Assembly (NCBI GenBank): GCA_963765745.1
Contig: CAVXXM010000011.1
Coordinates: forward strand, 248,001 to 312,000
Source: JAHFPN01 sp963765745
Lineage (GTDB): Bacteria; Pseudomonadota; Alphaproteobacteria; Rhizobiales; Xanthobacteraceae
DNA: 64,000 bases
Direction of reading: 5' to 3'
Under the pieces are notes generated by a model that was not told where the DNA came from, made no database searches, and worked only from the letters and a program-made list of their open reading frames with translations. The position numbers and the translations under genes are program-made. Of the stretch, positions 37,000 to 45,437 are shown one piece after another; the stretch's first letter is position 1, and the number at the start of each line of letters is the position of its first letter.

Positions 37000-39474
37000 A
37001 TGGCTAATGTTGAGCAAGCGGAAAACGAATCCGCATCCAAGCGGGTCCTTCCCCTCCTACTGTTGCTTTTCGTGGCCAGCGGCTGCTCGGCGTTGATCTA
37101 CGAAATCGTCTGGTTTCAGCTGCTCGAACTGGTGATCGGCTCGGCCGCTGTTTCGCTCGGCATACTCCTCGGTACCTTCATGGGTGGACTGTGCCTGGGC
37201 AGTCTTGCGCTGTCGCGCGTGGTTTCTGCCCGGTGGCATCCGCTGCTCGTCTACGGCGTACTTGAGCTCGGCATCGGCGCTTCCGCGATCGCAGTGCTGT
37301 TCGGATTGCCGTCCGTTGCAAGCATTTACGTGGCTTACGCCGGTTACGGCCTCGCGAGCATCATGCTGCGCAGCGCGATCTGCGCCCTGCTTCTATTGCC
37401 TCCGACCATCCTGATGGGCGCAACCTTGCCCGCCATCGCGCGGTGGGTCGAGAGTTCGCCGAAGGGCGTGTCCTGGTTAGGAATCTTATACACCGGGAAC
37501 ATCGTCGGCGCGGTGTTCGGCTGCCTGCTCGCCGGATTCTACCTGCTGAGGGTCCACGACATGGCGGTTGCAAACTATGTCGCGGCGACGATCAATGTTG
37601 CCCTGGCGGTGATCGCCTTCGCCCTGGCCGCGATGACCGCCTACCGGGCGCCTGTCGAAGCGCAGCCCGCCGCTAGTCCTGCAGCGCGTCCATCTGACGT
37701 GTGGGTGGTCTATGTCGTGACCGCTCTTTCCGGACTGACTGCACTCGGCTGCCAGGTAGTCTGGACCCGGGTGCTGGCGCTGCTTCTGGGCGCCACCGTC
37801 TATACCTTCTCCATCATCCTGGCGGTGTTCCTGATCGGTCTTGGGGTCGGCAGCGGTATTGGATCGTTTCTCGCCCGCACGCGCGCTCGGCCGCGCCTCG
37901 CGCTCGGCATTTGCCAGTTGCTGCTTGCGGTGTGCTTGGCCTGGGCCGCCGCGACGATTAACGGCTCGCTTCCGTACTGGCCGATCGATCTGACGCTGAC
38001 GATGAGCCCTTGGTACAATTTCCAACTCGATCTGGTCCGCGTCATGTGGGCCATTTTCCCGGCCGCGTGTCTGTGGGGAGCGAGCTTTCCGTTGGCGCTT
38101 GCGGCGGCTGCCTCTCCCGGCGAGGATGCGGGGCGGATGATGGGTGCGGTTTATGCCGCGAATACGGTCGGTGCCATTATCGGTGCACTGGCGTTCACCC
38201 TCGTGCTTATCCCGGCCATCGGCACGTTCCAGTCCCAACGCCTTCTGATGGGGATTTGCCTGGCGGCGGGACTGCTGATGCTCATGGCGCTCATGCCGGA
38301 TGGAAAAGGCGCGGTCGCCTCGGGAGAGCAGCCTATGTCCGCGCGCGTCGGGATGAGCATCGGGGTGGGGGCGCTCGTCATCACGGCCATGTTGGCGTGG
38401 GCGATTCCTGGCCTGCCGGGAGGCCTGGTCGCCTTCGGTCGCATGCTGCCAAGGTCGCTTCCCTTGCCGAGCGTGCTTTTCGTGGGCGAGGGGATCAATG
38501 CAACGGTCGCCGTGACGGAGTGGAAGGAATGGAACATTCGCGGCTTCCATGTCAGTGGGAGGCCGGAGGCCTCGACCGAGCCGCATGACTTGCGGGTGGA
38601 GCGTATGCTTGGGCACGTTCCGGCCTTGCTTCACCGCAAGCCGCGCTCGGTGCTGATCGTGGGCTTTGGCGCCGGGGTGACGGCCGGCTCATTCGTTCTC
38701 TATCCGGGCATCGAGCGCATCGTCATCTGCGAGATCGAACCGCTGATCCCGAAGATCGTCTCCGGCTATTTCAGCAAAGAGAACTATGATGTTGTGAAGG
38801 ATCCGCGGGTCGAGGTCATCTATGACGACGCGCGTCATTACCTGCTCACGACGCGGGAAAAGTTCGACATCATCACGTCCGATCCTATTCACCCATGGAT
38901 CAAGGGCTCGGCCACGCTGTACACCCGAGAATATTTTGAGCTGGTGAAGAAACATCTCAATCCAGGCGGCGTGGCCGTTCAGTGGGTGCCGTTCTACGAA
39001 AGCACACCCGACGTGGTGAAGAGCCAGCTTGCCACCTTCTTCAGCATCTTTCCCCGCGGCGTCATTTTCGCCAACAAGGGCGAGGGCTGGAACAGCGACA
39101 CTGTTGTTTTCGCGGAGGCGGACCCGCAGCCGATCGAGCCGGATCTGATTCAGCAGCGGCTCGATAGTGCGGAATACGGACGCGTGAAAGAGTCGCTTGC
39201 CGAGGTGGGGTTCAATTTCGCAGTGGACCTCTTGGCCACTTATATCGGGCGGGCGTCCGATCTGGAGAATTGGTTGAAGGACGCGCAGATCAATACCGAT
39301 CGTAACTTGAGGCTCCAATATCTGGCCGGGATGGGCTCCAGCGCTGGACAGGCAGATGCAATCTACGAGGATCTGCTGCGCCAACGCCGATTTCCAGAGG
39401 ATCTGTTCGTCGCCTCGGACGAAACCAAGAAGATGTTGCGGGAAGCGCTGCCGCCTCACGACCCCGGGCAATGA
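37000..39474 (+). CDS. Membrane-fused spermidine synthase-like protein
   Basis: An 824-residue protein. Residues ~15-475 form a transporter-like membrane domain with about a dozen helices in two related halves. The halves open SGCSALIYEIVWFQLLELVI and LSGLTALGCQVVWTRVLALL. Residues ~530-760 form a Rossmann methyltransferase-like spermidine synthase domain with VLIVGFGAGVTAGSF, then IVICEIEPLIP, YDDARHYLLTT and DIITSDPIHPW. This is the 'fused spermidine synthase' family. The acidic loop ending DP replaces the usual catalytic DxxD. Actual polyamine synthesis is not shown for most members. AGGGGAG precedes the ATG at 37000. Confidence 0.85.
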   Translation: MANVEQAENESASKRVLPLLLLLFVASGCSALIYEIVWFQLLELVIGSAAVSLGILLGTFMGGLCLGSLALSRVVSARWHPLLVYGVLELGIGASAIAVLFGLPSVASIYVAYAGYGLASIMLRSAICALLLLPPTILMGATLPAIARWVESSPKGVSWLGILYTGNIVGAVFGCLLAGFYLLRVHDMAVANYVAATINVALAVIAFALAAMTAYRAPVEAQPAASPAARPSDVWVVYVVTALSGLTALGCQVVWTRVLALLLGATVYTFSIILAVFLIGLGVGSGIGSFLARTRARPRLALGICQLLLAVCLAWAAATINGSLPYWPIDLTLTMSPWYNFQLDLVRVMWAIFPAACLWGASFPLALAAAASPGEDAGRMMGAVYAANTVGAIIGALAFTLVLIPAIGTFQSQRLLMGICLAAGLLMLMALMPDGKGAVASGEQPMSARVGMSIGVGALVITAMLAWAIPGLPGGLVAFGRMLPRSLPLPSVLFVGEGINATVAVTEWKEWNIRGFHVSGRPEASTEPHDLRVERMLGHVPALLHRKPRSVLIVGFGAGVTAGSFVLYPGIERIVICEIEPLIPKIVSGYFSKENYDVVKDPRVEVIYDDARHYLLTTREKFDIITSDPIHPWIKGSATLYTREYFELVKKHLNPGGVAVQWVPFYESTPDVVKSQLATFFSIFPRGVIFANKGEGWNSDTVVFAEADPQPIEPDLIQQRLDSAEYGRVKESLAEVGFNFAVDLLATYIGRASDLENWLKDAQINTDRNLRLQYLAGMGSSAGQADAIYEDLLRQRRFPEDLFVASDETKKMLREALPPHDPGQ

Positions 39475-39621
39475 CCTCCTGGCTAGGAGCAGGTAGCGTT
39501 TCTGGATTTCAAAGGTTAATTTCGGGCGTCACCCAGTTGCTGCAGGCGGCATGGAGTGTGGAATATAGTCTGCATCAGGGGCGCCGAGCCGCTCCGGCAC
39601 AAGACACAAGAGCCGATACCC

Positions 39622-40077
39622 GTGAAGACGTTGAACACGTTAGAGCCGTTGGATTGGCAGGGCGCGACGGCGCCTTCGCTCGCGGAATTCGAAGTGCTGG
39701 CCGATGCCGCCTATCAGCGCCTGCCGATCCGATTCCGGGCGCTCTGCAGCGGGCTCGTGATCCGCGTCACCGATTTCCCGACCGACGACGTCCTCAAGGA
39801 AATGGAGATCGACGACGAATTCGGCATCCTGGGCCTGTTCTCAGGCGTCGGCCTGCCGCACGACGGTGCGGTGCCGGAGACGGGGCGGCTACCTAACCTC
39901 ATCCATCTCTACCGGCGGCCGATCTTCGATTACTGGGCCGCGCATGAAGAGGCGTTGGGCGCGATCATCAGCCACGTGCTGGTGCACGAGATCGGGCATC
40001 ATTTCGGCCTGTCCGACGACGACATGGAGCGCCTCGAGCGCGAGGCCGATGCGGCGCAGGGGTCCGGCCTGCGCTAG
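39622..40077 (+). CDS. Zincin-like metallopeptidase family protein
   Basis: A ~151-residue member of the small bacterial zincin family (PF06262). The zinc motif HEIGHHFGLSDDDM has H122, E123 and H126, and the family block IHLYRRPIFDYW precedes it. VIRVTDFPTDDVLKEMEI and FGILGLFSGVGLP match the N-terminal half. The GTG at 39622, giving MKTLNTLEPL, yields a normal family length. An ATG at 39556 is possible but would add 22 residues with no similarity. No protease activity is established for the family. Confidence 0.82.
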   Translation: MKTLNTLEPLDWQGATAPSLAEFEVLADAAYQRLPIRFRALCSGLVIRVTDFPTDDVLKEMEIDDEFGILGLFSGVGLPHDGAVPETGRLPNLIHLYRRPIFDYWAAHEEALGAIISHVLVHEIGHHFGLSDDDMERLEREADAAQGSGLR

Positions 40078-40142
40078 TTTCCGTTCCGGGTCCGTGCTAA
40101 TTTTCGCCACGTTTCGGCCTTGGTCAGACTTGGGGGGAAAAT

Positions 40143-40631
40143 ATGTCGCGCACTGATCTTGCGTGGCTCGCGGTCGCGGCCTACGCGTTGCACATTATGG
40201 AAGAGCGTTTCCTGGACTGGCTCGGCTCCGCCCGCCGGTCCATCGATCTCGTGTTAGAGCAAGAAAACTACCGGGTTGCGGAAGCGACGTTCATCATTCT
40301 TGGTGCTGTTTCGGCAATGGTGGCGGGGTCGATGCCGTTGCTCGCTCTCAGTTTCGCGGCGTTCCTCTTGATCAACGCGATCTACTTCCACATCTGGCCG
40401 ACGGTCCGGATGGGCCAGTATTCGCCGGGCTTGATCACGTCGATCGTCTTCTTCCTGCCGCTTGTTTGGCTTCAGTTCAGGCTCGTCCCAATGCCGCCAA
40501 TGGATTGGATTCTGCCGGTCATCATCGGTGGGGCACTGATCCTGTCGCCAATGGCATTGATGTATATGCGCGGGACCTCCGTCGCTGGTGGCAGTGGCGG
40601 GACGCCGAAAGCCCGGCGCGGCCGAAAGTAA
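40143..40631 (+). CDS. HXXEE-domain membrane protein
   Basis: A 162-residue protein with four hydrophobic helices. The name-giving motif is HIMEE at residues 17-21 ([13 protein letters not shown]). The second part, [21 protein letters not shown], carries further conserved H and P residues before [13 protein letters not shown]. The family is thought to bind metal through this motif, but no function is assigned. A basic tail follows (KARRGRK). Located 65 bases after the zincin gene and before leuD. Confidence 0.82.
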   Translation: MSRTDLAWLAVAAYALHIMEERFLDWLGSARRSIDLVLEQENYRVAEATFIILGAVSAMVAGSMPLLALSFAAFLLINAIYFHIWPTVRMGQYSPGLITSIVFFLPLVWLQFRLVPMPPMDWILPVIIGGALILSPMALMYMRGTSVAGGSGGTPKARRGRK

Positions 40632-40659
40632 CGGCGACACCAGTACCCGATCGAGATTC

Positions 40660-40689
40660 AGGGCGGCGCGCCCCGGCGTGCCGCCCTTT
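40660..40689 (+). terminator. Probable Rho-independent terminator before leuD
   Basis: AGGGCGGC (40660-40667) pairs with GCCGCCCT (40680-40687) around a 12-base GC-rich loop, followed by TTT. It ends the accessory block upstream of leuD. The T-tract is short. Confidence 0.65.
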
Positions 40690-40743
40690 GCTTGCGCCTC
40701 CGGCCATGAATGGCTAAAGCGGCGCGCAAGGGAGCCTGAGGTA

Positions 40744-41349
40744 ATGGAAAAGTTCACCAAGCTAACCGGCGTCGCGGCGCCGCTGCGGATGGTCAATGTC
40801 GACACCGACATGATCATTCCGAAGCAGTACCTGAAGACGATCAAGCGCACCGGTCTCGGCAAGGGCCTGTTCGCCGAGATGCGCTACAACGACGATGGCA
40901 CCGAGAATCCGAGCTTCGTGCTCAACAAGGCGGCCTACCGGAATTCCAAGATCCTGGTCGCCGACGACAATTTCGGCTGCGGCTCCTCGCGCGAGCACGC
41001 ACCCTGGGCGCTGCACGATTTCGGCATCCGTTGCGTGATCTCGACCACGTTCGGCGACATCTTCCACAACAACTGCCTGAAAAACGGCATGTTGCCGATC
41101 CGCGTCTCCAAGGAGGATCTCGGCAAGCTGTTCGACGACGCCGAGCGCGGGTCGAACGCGACGCTCACGGTCGATCTCGAGAAGCAGGAAATCAGCGGGC
41201 CGGACGGCGGCGTAATCAAGTTCGAGATCGATGCGTTCCAGAAGCATTGTCTGTTGAACGGGCTCGACGATATCGGGCTCACGCTCGCCAAGAGCGACAA
41301 GATCGACGGCTTCGAGAAAAAGGCGGGAGCTGCGCGGCCGTGGACCTGA
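40744..41349 (+). CDS. leuD: 3-isopropylmalate dehydratase small subunit
   Basis: Swivel-domain partner of LeuC (201 aa). [16 protein letters not shown] opens the domain and [17 protein letters not shown] is the substrate-binding block. [14 protein letters not shown] and the C-terminal [17 protein letters not shown] follow. The ATG at 40744 has GAGG just upstream. Its 3' end overlaps the GTG start of the lytic transglycosylase gene by ten bases. Confidence 0.97.
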   Translation: MEKFTKLTGVAAPLRMVNVDTDMIIPKQYLKTIKRTGLGKGLFAEMRYNDDGTENPSFVLNKAAYRNSKILVADDNFGCGSSREHAPWALHDFGIRCVISTTFGDIFHNNCLKNGMLPIRVSKEDLGKLFDDAERGSNATLTVDLEKQEISGPDGGVIKFEIDAFQKHCLLNGLDDIGLTLAKSDKIDGFEKKAGAARPWT

Positions 41350-42548
41350 GGGCCGCGGCGCTGGCGCTGCTCGTTCTCGCCGTTCCGCTTACCGTTCCGG
41401 CGGCGGCCCAGGAAGTGGACGGTCCGCCACTCGCCAATTGCCTCGCGCTGATGAAGCCGGAAGCGCTGGCGCGCGGCGTGCCCGATGCGCTCTATGACCG
41501 GCTCACTGCCGGCATGCTCTCCGATGTCTCCGTGCTCGGCTTTCTCGACGATCAGCCGGAGCAGGTGAGCCCGATCTGGGATTATCTGGCGCTGCTGGTG
41601 GACGCCGAGAAGATTGCCGACGGCAAGCGCGCGCTGGTGGAGCATCGCGAGATTCTGGAGAACGTGAGCCGCGCCTATGGCGTCGATGTCCATACGCTCG
41701 CGGCGCTCTGGGGCGTCGAGGCCGATTTCGGCAAGACCACCGGCCGGCGCTTGATTTTCCGCTCGCTTGCGACGCTCGGCTGCATGGCGCCGCGCCGGCG
41801 CGACTATTTCAAGAGCGAATTCATCGCGGCGCTGCGCGTGGCGGCCTCGGGCGAGGTGGACCCCGCCAAGATGCGCGGCTCCTGGGCCGGCGCTTTCGGC
41901 CATCCGCAATTCATGCCGACGGTCTGGTTCCGGCTCGCGGTCGATTTCGACGCCGACGGCAAGCGCGACATCGTCGGCTCCATGCCGGACTATCTCGCCT
42001 CCATGGCCAACTACCTGAAACGCGCGGGCTGGGTTTCCGGCCAGCCCTGGGGCTTCGAGGTGAAGCTGCCGGCGAATTTCAACGAAGCGCTGGCTGGACG
42101 GACGAAGAAGCGGTCGCTCGCGCGTTGGGCGGCGCTTGGCGTGAAGCGCGCCGACGGGCGGCCGCTCGCGGGCGCGAGTGAAGCCGGCGTGATCCTGCCG
42201 GCCGGGAAGGGCGGGCCGACGTTCCTCGTGTTCAAGAACTTCGACGTGATCTTCACCTACAACGCGGCCACCAGCTACGCGCTCGCCATCGGGCATCTCA
42301 CCGACCGCTTGCGCGGCGGCGGGCCGTTTGCGACCGCTTGGCCGACCGACGAGAAGCCGCTCGACCGCAAGGGACGGCGGGAATTGCAGACGCTCTTGTT
42401 GCAGCGGGGCTTTCCGATCGGCGAGGCCGATGGCGTGATCGGCAAGCGCACGCGGGAAGCAATCCGGGAGATCGAGGGCCGCGCCGGCCTGCCGCTCACG
42501 GGGCGGGCGACCGAGGCGGCGCTGCAAGCGCTGCGCCGCGGCCGGTGA
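41340..42548 (+). CDS. Lytic murein transglycosylase (MltB-type) with peptidoglycan-binding domain
   Basis: A 402-residue periplasmic enzyme cleaving peptidoglycan glycan strands. The GTG start at 41340 gives a signal peptide ([20 protein letters not shown], cut after AAAQ). The MltB-type catalytic Glu is residue 127 in [37 protein letters not shown] and [14 protein letters not shown] follow in family order. The C-terminus (about 330-400) is a PG_binding_1 repeat, [20 protein letters not shown]. The start codon lies inside the leuD 3' end, so expression is tied to leuD. Confidence 0.9.
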   Translation: MDLRAAALALLVLAVPLTVPAAAQEVDGPPLANCLALMKPEALARGVPDALYDRLTAGMLSDVSVLGFLDDQPEQVSPIWDYLALLVDAEKIADGKRALVEHREILENVSRAYGVDVHTLAALWGVEADFGKTTGRRLIFRSLATLGCMAPRRRDYFKSEFIAALRVAASGEVDPAKMRGSWAGAFGHPQFMPTVWFRLAVDFDADGKRDIVGSMPDYLASMANYLKRAGWVSGQPWGFEVKLPANFNEALAGRTKKRSLARWAALGVKRADGRPLAGASEAGVILPAGKGGPTFLVFKNFDVIFTYNAATSYALAIGHLTDRLRGGGPFATAWPTDEKPLDRKGRRELQTLLLQRGFPIGEADGVIGKRTREAIREIEGRAGLPLTGRATEAALQALRRGR

Positions 42549-42585
42549 CGGTTGCGGCCAGGTTAGAGCCCCATCTCAGATAATT

Positions 42586-42667
42586 ATCATATTATACACT
42601 GATTTCTTGTATTGGATATCACCCTATAGACTGATATTTAATATATGATATCATACTGTAATCTGAT
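42586..42667 (+). promoter_or_regulatory. Three 18-bp operator-like repeats at exact 32-bp spacing
   Basis: In the AT-rich 146-base gap before the HTH-Fic pair, three related 18-mers start at 42586, 42618 and 42650: ATCATATTATACACTGAT, ATCACCCTATAGACTGAT and ATCATACTGTAATCTGAT. Each has ATCA...TGAT inverted ends around ten bases, so each is itself a small palindrome. The 32-bp period is three helical turns, placing all sites on one face. They are likely binding sites for the HTH protein encoded 27 bases downstream (autoregulation). The array ends just before AGGTGG, the ribosome-binding site for the ATG at 42695. Confidence 0.6.
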
Positions 42668-42694
42668 CGAATTCTTACAGGTTCAGGTGGCAAT

Positions 42695-43156
42695 ATGAAA
42701 AGCGAAGCGCGGCGGCGAGCACGGCAACGCTTGGACGAGCGGCTGTTAGCGATTAAGCCCGAAGACCAATTTCATCGACCGCCCAAGGGCTGGATACGCG
42801 CGATACGGGATGCACTCGGTATGTCGGGCAGTCAGCTAGCGGCGCGGCTTGGCGTTCGTCCGCAGACGGTCGAGGCAATCGAAAAGTCTGAGGCAAGCGG
42901 CACTATCCAACTCAACACACTCCGCCGTGCGGCTGAAGCGCTCGATTGTACGCTTGTCTATGCGCTCGTTCCCAAGACTTCACTCGACGATGCAGTCAAG
43001 AAGCGGGCACGCAAAATTGCGGTGCGGGATCTGAATAGAGTTGCCCATACGATGAGCCTCGAAGCGCAAGGAACCGACGACGTTGATATGGAGACGCGTG
43101 TCGAACAATATATGCGCAATGTCGTCAAAGATCGCAAACTTTGGAACGAACTGTGA
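42695..43156 (+). CDS. Mobile mystery protein A (Xre-family HTH regulator/antitoxin)
   Basis: A 153-residue DNA-binding protein matching the plan of 'mobile mystery protein A'. A basic N-terminus (SEARRRARQRLDERL) precedes a classical HTH: GWIRAIRDALGMSGSQLAARL, then GVRPQTVEAIEKSEASG and LNTLRRAAEALDCTLVYALV. A charged C-terminal helix (DDVDMETRVEQYMRNVVKDR) follows. It overlaps the Fic gene by GTGA, so the two are coupled like a toxin-antitoxin operon. The likely operators lie directly upstream. Base composition is lower in GC than in the flanking leu genes, which suggests transfer. Confidence 0.85.
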   Translation: MKSEARRRARQRLDERLLAIKPEDQFHRPPKGWIRAIRDALGMSGSQLAARLGVRPQTVEAIEKSEASGTIQLNTLRRAAEALDCTLVYALVPKTSLDDAVKKRARKIAVRDLNRVAHTMSLEAQGTDDVDMETRVEQYMRNVVKDRKLWNEL

Positions 43157-43749
43157 CGGACTTATTTCAGGAACCGATCGGAGCAACGCCACTAGAGCCT
43201 GCAGAGCGCGAAGGCCTTTTGCAAAGCTGGATCACCCATCGTCGCGATCTGAATGAGGCTGAGCAAGAGAATATTGTCAAAGGTGCGGTTTGGGCGCGGG
43301 GCAGCAGAAGCCGCAAAGCGGTTGATCTATTGCCGGAAGATTTCGTCAAATCACTCCATAAGAAAATGTTCGGCGAGGTCTGGAGCTGGGCAGGAACGTA
43401 TCGTCAGACCGGAAAAACCATCGGGATTGATGCAAACCGGATTCCGGTTGAGATGCCGACGATGCTGGACGACATTCGCTATTGGATCGAACACAAGACA
43501 TACTCGCCCGACGAGATTGCGGTTCGATTGCATCATCGCTTGACGGCCATCCATCCCTTTCCGAATGGCAACGGGCGCCATGCGCGGCTCATGGCGGACC
43601 TGCTGATAGAGCGCCTCGGAGGTCGGGTTTTCAGTTGGGGCGGTGGCAGTCTAGCGGATGCTAGTGAGCTGCGGGCTGGATATGTTGCTGCCGTGCGGGC
43701 TGCCGACAACCATGATTTCGGACCGCTCCTTTCATTCGCCCGGTCTTGA
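43153..43749 (+). CDS. Mobile mystery protein B (Fic/DOC-family AMP-transferase)
   Basis: A 198-residue Fic protein. The catalytic motif HPFPNGNGRHAR (His134 to Arg145) fits HxFx(D/N)GNGRxxR exactly, with the preceding flap TYRQTGKTIGIDANRIPVEM. Fic enzymes transfer AMP, or other nucleotide or phosphate groups, to a target. I find no clear S/TxxxE(G/N) inhibitory motif, so control probably lies with the coupled HTH protein. The start is taken as GTG at 43153, which overlaps the stop of gene A; a TTG at 43141 is an alternative. Targets are unknown. Confidence 0.87.
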   Translation: MTDLFQEPIGATPLEPAEREGLLQSWITHRRDLNEAEQENIVKGAVWARGSRSRKAVDLLPEDFVKSLHKKMFGEVWSWAGTYRQTGKTIGIDANRIPVEMPTMLDDIRYWIEHKTYSPDEIAVRLHHRLTAIHPFPNGNGRHARLMADLLIERLGGRVFSWGGGSLADASELRAGYVAAVRAADNHDFGPLLSFARS

Positions 43750-43842
43750 TCTTCTAGTCCGGCAGCTTGGAAAAGAATCAGCATATCTGGTTGCGAGCCT
43801 GTGCGTTGCCGTCTAGGGAAGCATGAAATTCGGGAGGCAGTC

Positions 43843-44953
43843 GTGGCGTCATTCAAGCTCTTGTTGTTGCCGGGCGACGGCATCGGGCCCGAAGTCATGG
43901 GCGAGGCCCGGCGCGTCATCGCCTGGATCGAGAAGCGGAAGCTCGCGTCGTTCTCGATCGAGGAGGATCTGGCCGGCGGCTGCGCTTACGACGCGCACGG
44001 CAAGGCGATTTCCGAATCCGCCATGGCCAAGGCGCTCGCGGCCGATGCCATATTGTTCGGCTCGGTCGGCGGGCCGAAATGGGACAAGGTGCCCTACGAC
44101 GTGCGGCCCGAGGCGGGGCTGCTTGCGGCTGCGCAAGGATCTCGCGCTGTTCGCCAATATTCGTCCGGCGATCTGCTACCCGGCGCTCGCCGACGCCTCG
44201 AGCCTGAAGCGCGAACTGGTCGAGGGCCTCGACATCGTCATCGTGCGCGAGCTCACGGGCGGGGTTTATTTCGGCGAGCCCAAGACGATCACGGATCTGG
44301 GCAACGGCCAGAAGCGCGCGGTCGATACGCAGGTCTACGACACCTACGAGATCGAGCGGATCGCCCGCGTCGCCTTCGATCTGGCGAGGAAGCGGCGGAA
44401 CAAGGTCACGTCCATGGAGAAGCGGAACGTGATGAAGACCGGCGTGCTGTGGCACGAGGTCGTCAACCAGGTGCATCAGCGCGAATTCAAGGACGTGCAA
44501 CTCGAGCACCAGCTCGCCGATGCCGGCGGCATGCAGCTGGTGCGCGCGCCCAAGCAGTTCGACGTCATCGTCACCGACAACTTGTTCGGCGACATGCTCT
44601 CGGACGTGGCGGCGATGCTGACGGGCTCGCTCGGCATGCTGCCCTCGGCCTCGCTCGGCGAGATCGACCCGAAGACCAAGAAGCGCCGCGCGCTCTATGA
44701 GCCGGTGCACGGCTCGGCGCCGGACATCGCCGGCAAGGGGCTGGCCAACCCGATCGCCATGATCGGCTCGCTCGGCATGGCGCTGCGCTACAGCTTCGGG
44801 CTCGGTGCGGTGGCCGACCGGATCGAGCAGGCGATCGCGGGCGTGCTCGCGGCGGGGCTGCGTACCGCCGACTTGCGCGGCGAGGGCACCCGGACGGTCG
44901 GGACCGTGGAAATGGGCGACGCGATCCTGGCCGAGCTCGACCGGCTTCAGTAG
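43843..44953 (+). CDS. leuB: 3-isopropylmalate dehydrogenase, one single-base insertion
   Basis: NAD-dependent oxidative decarboxylase of leucine synthesis. GTG at 43843 follows GGGAGG at seven bases. [20 protein letters not shown] opens the protein. An extra T at 44123-44124 (GCTTGC for GCTGC) breaks GLL from [15 protein letters not shown]. Skipping it gives the complete enzyme, including [14 protein letters not shown] and [20 protein letters not shown] (the metal-binding Asp block). [18 protein letters not shown] closes the catalytic part. The span is 370 codons plus one base, the normal length. It is separated from leuD by the transglycosylase and the HTH-Fic pair. Confidence 0.95.
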
Positions 44954-45222
44954 TTGCCCGGCAGCCCGTCGAACGGTCCCGGCAGCGGCCAGCGCGAGCC
45001 GAGCGGATCGGGCCCGTAGCTGGGATAGCGCGACCAGATCGGTTCGGCGTAATCGCGATACCTGAGAGCGCCCGGCTTCACCGTGGTGCCGGCGTCGAGA
45101 TAGCTGCGCTTCTTCTTCACGGTGATGCGGGGGCGCTGCCGCTCGACCTGCGCTTCCGCCGGCAGCGTCGCCAGCGCGAACGCGGAAAGGGTCGCCAGAG
45201 CCACAATCGACACGAAACGCAT
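44947..45222 (-). CDS. Small exported protein with basic central segment
   Basis: A 91-residue protein. [20 protein letters not shown] is a signal peptide cut after AEAQ, and GAGG precedes the ATG at 45220-45222. The mature part is basic ([15 protein letters not shown]) and then rich in P, Y, G and W. Its 3' end overlaps the leuB stop by seven bases in convergent orientation. Homologues of this type are common in Bradyrhizobiaceae; the function is unknown. Confidence 0.72.
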   Translation of the reverse strand: MRFVSIVALATLSAFALATLPAEAQVERQRPRITVKKKRSYLDAGTTVKPGALRYRDYAEPIWSRYPSYGPDPLGSRWPLPGPFDGLPGNY

Positions 45223-45437
45223 AGGAACCTCGCCGAATCTCGGGGTCGCACCCCACTGCGCACCATAGCCCGCTTCGGCCGCATACGACAGGGGCGATCC
45301 GCGCTTGCTGCGGCGCATGTTGAGCGAGCGTGAATGGAGGGTTACGCTGAAAATCGCGCCATGACGCTTTTCTGCGGCCTGTGTCGCGAAAACAACAAGG
45401 ACGGCTGCAATGAAAGCTGCCGCATTCGGGAGACGCC

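Noticed and set aside
40588..40743. N-terminal extension of leuD reaching back into the HXXEE gene
   Set aside because: It overlaps another gene and a terminator hairpin; the ATG at 40744 has a ribosome-binding site and gives the normal LeuD start.
42586..42667. Replication iterons
   Set aside because: Only three copies, no rep or parAB gene nearby, and the position fits operators of the adjacent HTH gene.
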